Source of the DNA: Actinomycetota bacterium
GTDB taxonomy: Bacteria; Actinomycetota; Coriobacteriia; Anaerosomatales; D1FN1-002
Direction: 5' to 3'
DNA length: 6,382 nt
Assembly (NCBI GenBank): GCA_005774595.1
Contig: VAUM01000095.1
Coordinates: forward strand, 1 to 6,382
Shown piece by piece: positions 5,533 through 6,382 of the stretch. Both the position numbers and the translations under genes were made by a program. How positions within the stretch are numbered: the first letter of the stretch is position 1; each line of letters starts with the position of its first letter. The notes under the pieces were generated by a model. That model had not been told where the DNA came from. It worked only from the letters and a program-made list of their open reading frames with translations, and ran no database searches.

Positions 5533-6382
5533 TCACCCCTCGCCGAACGGCCCCTCGCGCTCGTCCCGCTCCCGCAGCAGCGAGCGCACGGTCTCGCCGG
5601 CGGCATGGTACAACCGCACGAGCCAGGTCTCGAAGCCGCGGATCTCATCATCCCTGACCTGCTCGGCGATGCCCTCGAGCCCGAAGTCGCCGCCGGCCAG
5701 CCGCTCGCCCGCGTCGATCATGCGCGCCTCCATGCGGGCCAGAGGCGCGAACACGGTCCGCTGGAGCGTCAGCAGGAAGATCGCCGCGCACACCACCGCT
5801 AGGCCTATCGAGGCGAGCGCGGTGGCGAGGATGCGGCCGCCGTAGCGGGTCTTCGTCTCGGTGAGGTCGGTCGCGACCACGATCGCGCCGATCGCGTCGC
5901 CGTTCGCATCGTCGATCGGGAAGACCGAGCGGGCGTAGGTGCGATCGCCGGACCGCACGATCCCGAGGTCCGTCCCGCTGGCGGGCAATGACGCGCACGC
6001 GCCCTCGAACTCGGTGAGCGAAGTGTCCGCGGTCGTGGCGCACCACAGCGCGTTCGCGATGCCGCGGTCCCAGTTGTCGCCCTTGCCGGACGCCCGGCGG
6101 ACGTCGATCCACTGCTGGTGCTCCAGGCGCGACTTGTCGAGCACCATGGCGTACTCGTCACGCGTCTGTGCCTTCATCGAGTCGAGGAAGTGGTCGATCT
6201 CCTCGCCCATCTCCTCGTAGCCGACGATCCGGCCCTGCGCGTCCCGCAGTGGTTCGACGACCCGTAGCGCGAACGCGGTCTTGCCGAGCTCGAGCCCGAA
6301 CGCCTCGTCGCCGGTGGCGCCGGACCGCTTGTAGGTCGGGCGAGAGATGACATCGTCCGCTGTCGCGTATACACATCTGACG
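5533..6382 (-). CDS. Membrane sensor, double-Cache plus HAMP, no output domain; 5' end missing
   Basis: The frame is open from the right edge to the TGA at 5533-5535, about 282 residues, of which the first five to eight come from adapter sequence. An ATG at 6210 is internal: conserved sequence continues upstream of it, so the true start is off the contig. The first sensor half has ELGKTAFALRVVEPLRDAQG, then GYEEMGEEIDHF, and a helix follows. The second half has YARSVFPIDDANGDAIGAIVVATDL. Both carry the P..D..G..(I)G pattern of Cache sensor domains, and the arrangement resembles dCache_3-type extracytoplasmic ligand sensors. A transmembrane helix (ILATALASIGLAVVCAAIFL) is followed by a HAMP-like segment with AP near its start, GGDF and DDEI. 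The protein ends about 30 residues after DDEI. No histidine kinase, GGDEF or methyl-accepting domain is present. The ligand is unknown. A separate partner or a C-terminal loss would explain the missing output. An N-terminal membrane helix is expected but not in the window. Confidence 0.8.
   Translation of the reverse strand, partial: VRCVYATADDVISRPTYKRSGATGDEAFGLELGKTAFALRVVEPLRDAQGRIVGYEEMGEEIDHFLDSMKAQTRDEYAMVLDKSRLEHQQWIDVRRASGKGDNWDRGIANALWCATTADTSLTEFEGACASLPASGTDLGIVRSGDRTYARSVFPIDDANGDAIGAIVVATDLTETKTRYGGRILATALASIGLAVVCAAIFLLTLQRTVFAPLARMEARMIDAGERLAGGDFGLEGIAEQVRDDEIRGFETWLVRLYHAAGETVRSLLRERDEREGPFGEG
6360..6382. other. Nextera transposase adapter remnant at contig end
   Basis: The last 15 bases, TATACACATCTGACG, exactly match part of the reverse complement of the Illumina Nextera read-1 transposase adapter. 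Extending to 6360, 21 of 23 bases match, including CTGTC at 6360-6364, with mismatches at 6365 and 6367. This is library sequence left by read-through or incomplete trimming, not genomic DNA. The trustworthy genomic sequence ends somewhere between 6359 and 6367. A minus-strand peptide starting MCIRDS from this end is a familiar adapter translation, not a protein. Confidence 0.93.

Noticed and set aside
6158..6376. Short minus-strand peptides beginning MCIRDS or MYTRQ at the right edge
   Set aside because: Their start codons lie in the adapter remnant, and the real sensor frame covers the same bases.

Overview
This is a high-GC bacterial window in which every supported gene lies on the minus strand, so it reads from position 6382 down to 1. 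Three features suggest a high-GC, probably anaerobic lineage: E. coli-type accD and accA genes, a 6-phosphofructokinase with pyrophosphate-type specificity residues, and an archaeal/DhnA-type class I aldolase. Coriobacteriia-like (Anaerosomatales-type) actinobacteria would fit, but this is inference from gene content and base composition, not a phylogenetic result. The right end is a contig edge: the last 15 to 23 bases match the Illumina Nextera transposase adapter and are not genomic. The left end cuts a gene in mid-frame.

Layout in transcription order. (1) 6382-5533: 5'-truncated membrane sensor with a double-Cache-like extracytoplasmic domain, one transmembrane helix and a HAMP-like segment. 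It stops without any output domain. (2) 5363-4425: class I fructose-bisphosphate-aldolase-like protein of the DeoC/DhnA superfamily. (3) 4313-3435 and 3438-2482: accD and accA, overlapping by ATGA, encoding the carboxyltransferase of acetyl-CoA carboxylase. (4) 2481-2317: 165 bp gap holding a perfect 26 bp palindrome. (5) 2316-1066: 6-phosphofructokinase, probably PPi-dependent. (6) 1033-785: 82-residue ribbon-helix-helix protein resembling MazE-type antitoxins. (7) 788 to beyond position 1: a NERD-domain putative nuclease starting with GTG, overlapping the preceding stop by GTGA.

The aldolase, accDA and phosphofructokinase form a central-carbon block: interconversion of fructose-6-phosphate, fructose-1,6-bisphosphate and triose phosphates, plus malonyl-CoA formation for lipid synthesis. 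They share very strong G/C-ending codon use. The last two genes differ. Their codons end in A or T far more often, and they look like an acquired module in which a MazE-like antitoxin is translationally coupled to a NERD nuclease where a MazF toxin would be expected. This is the most interesting content of the window. The NERD gene is easy to miss because it has a GTG start and no stop inside the window. No tRNA, rRNA, CRISPR array or insertion sequence was seen.
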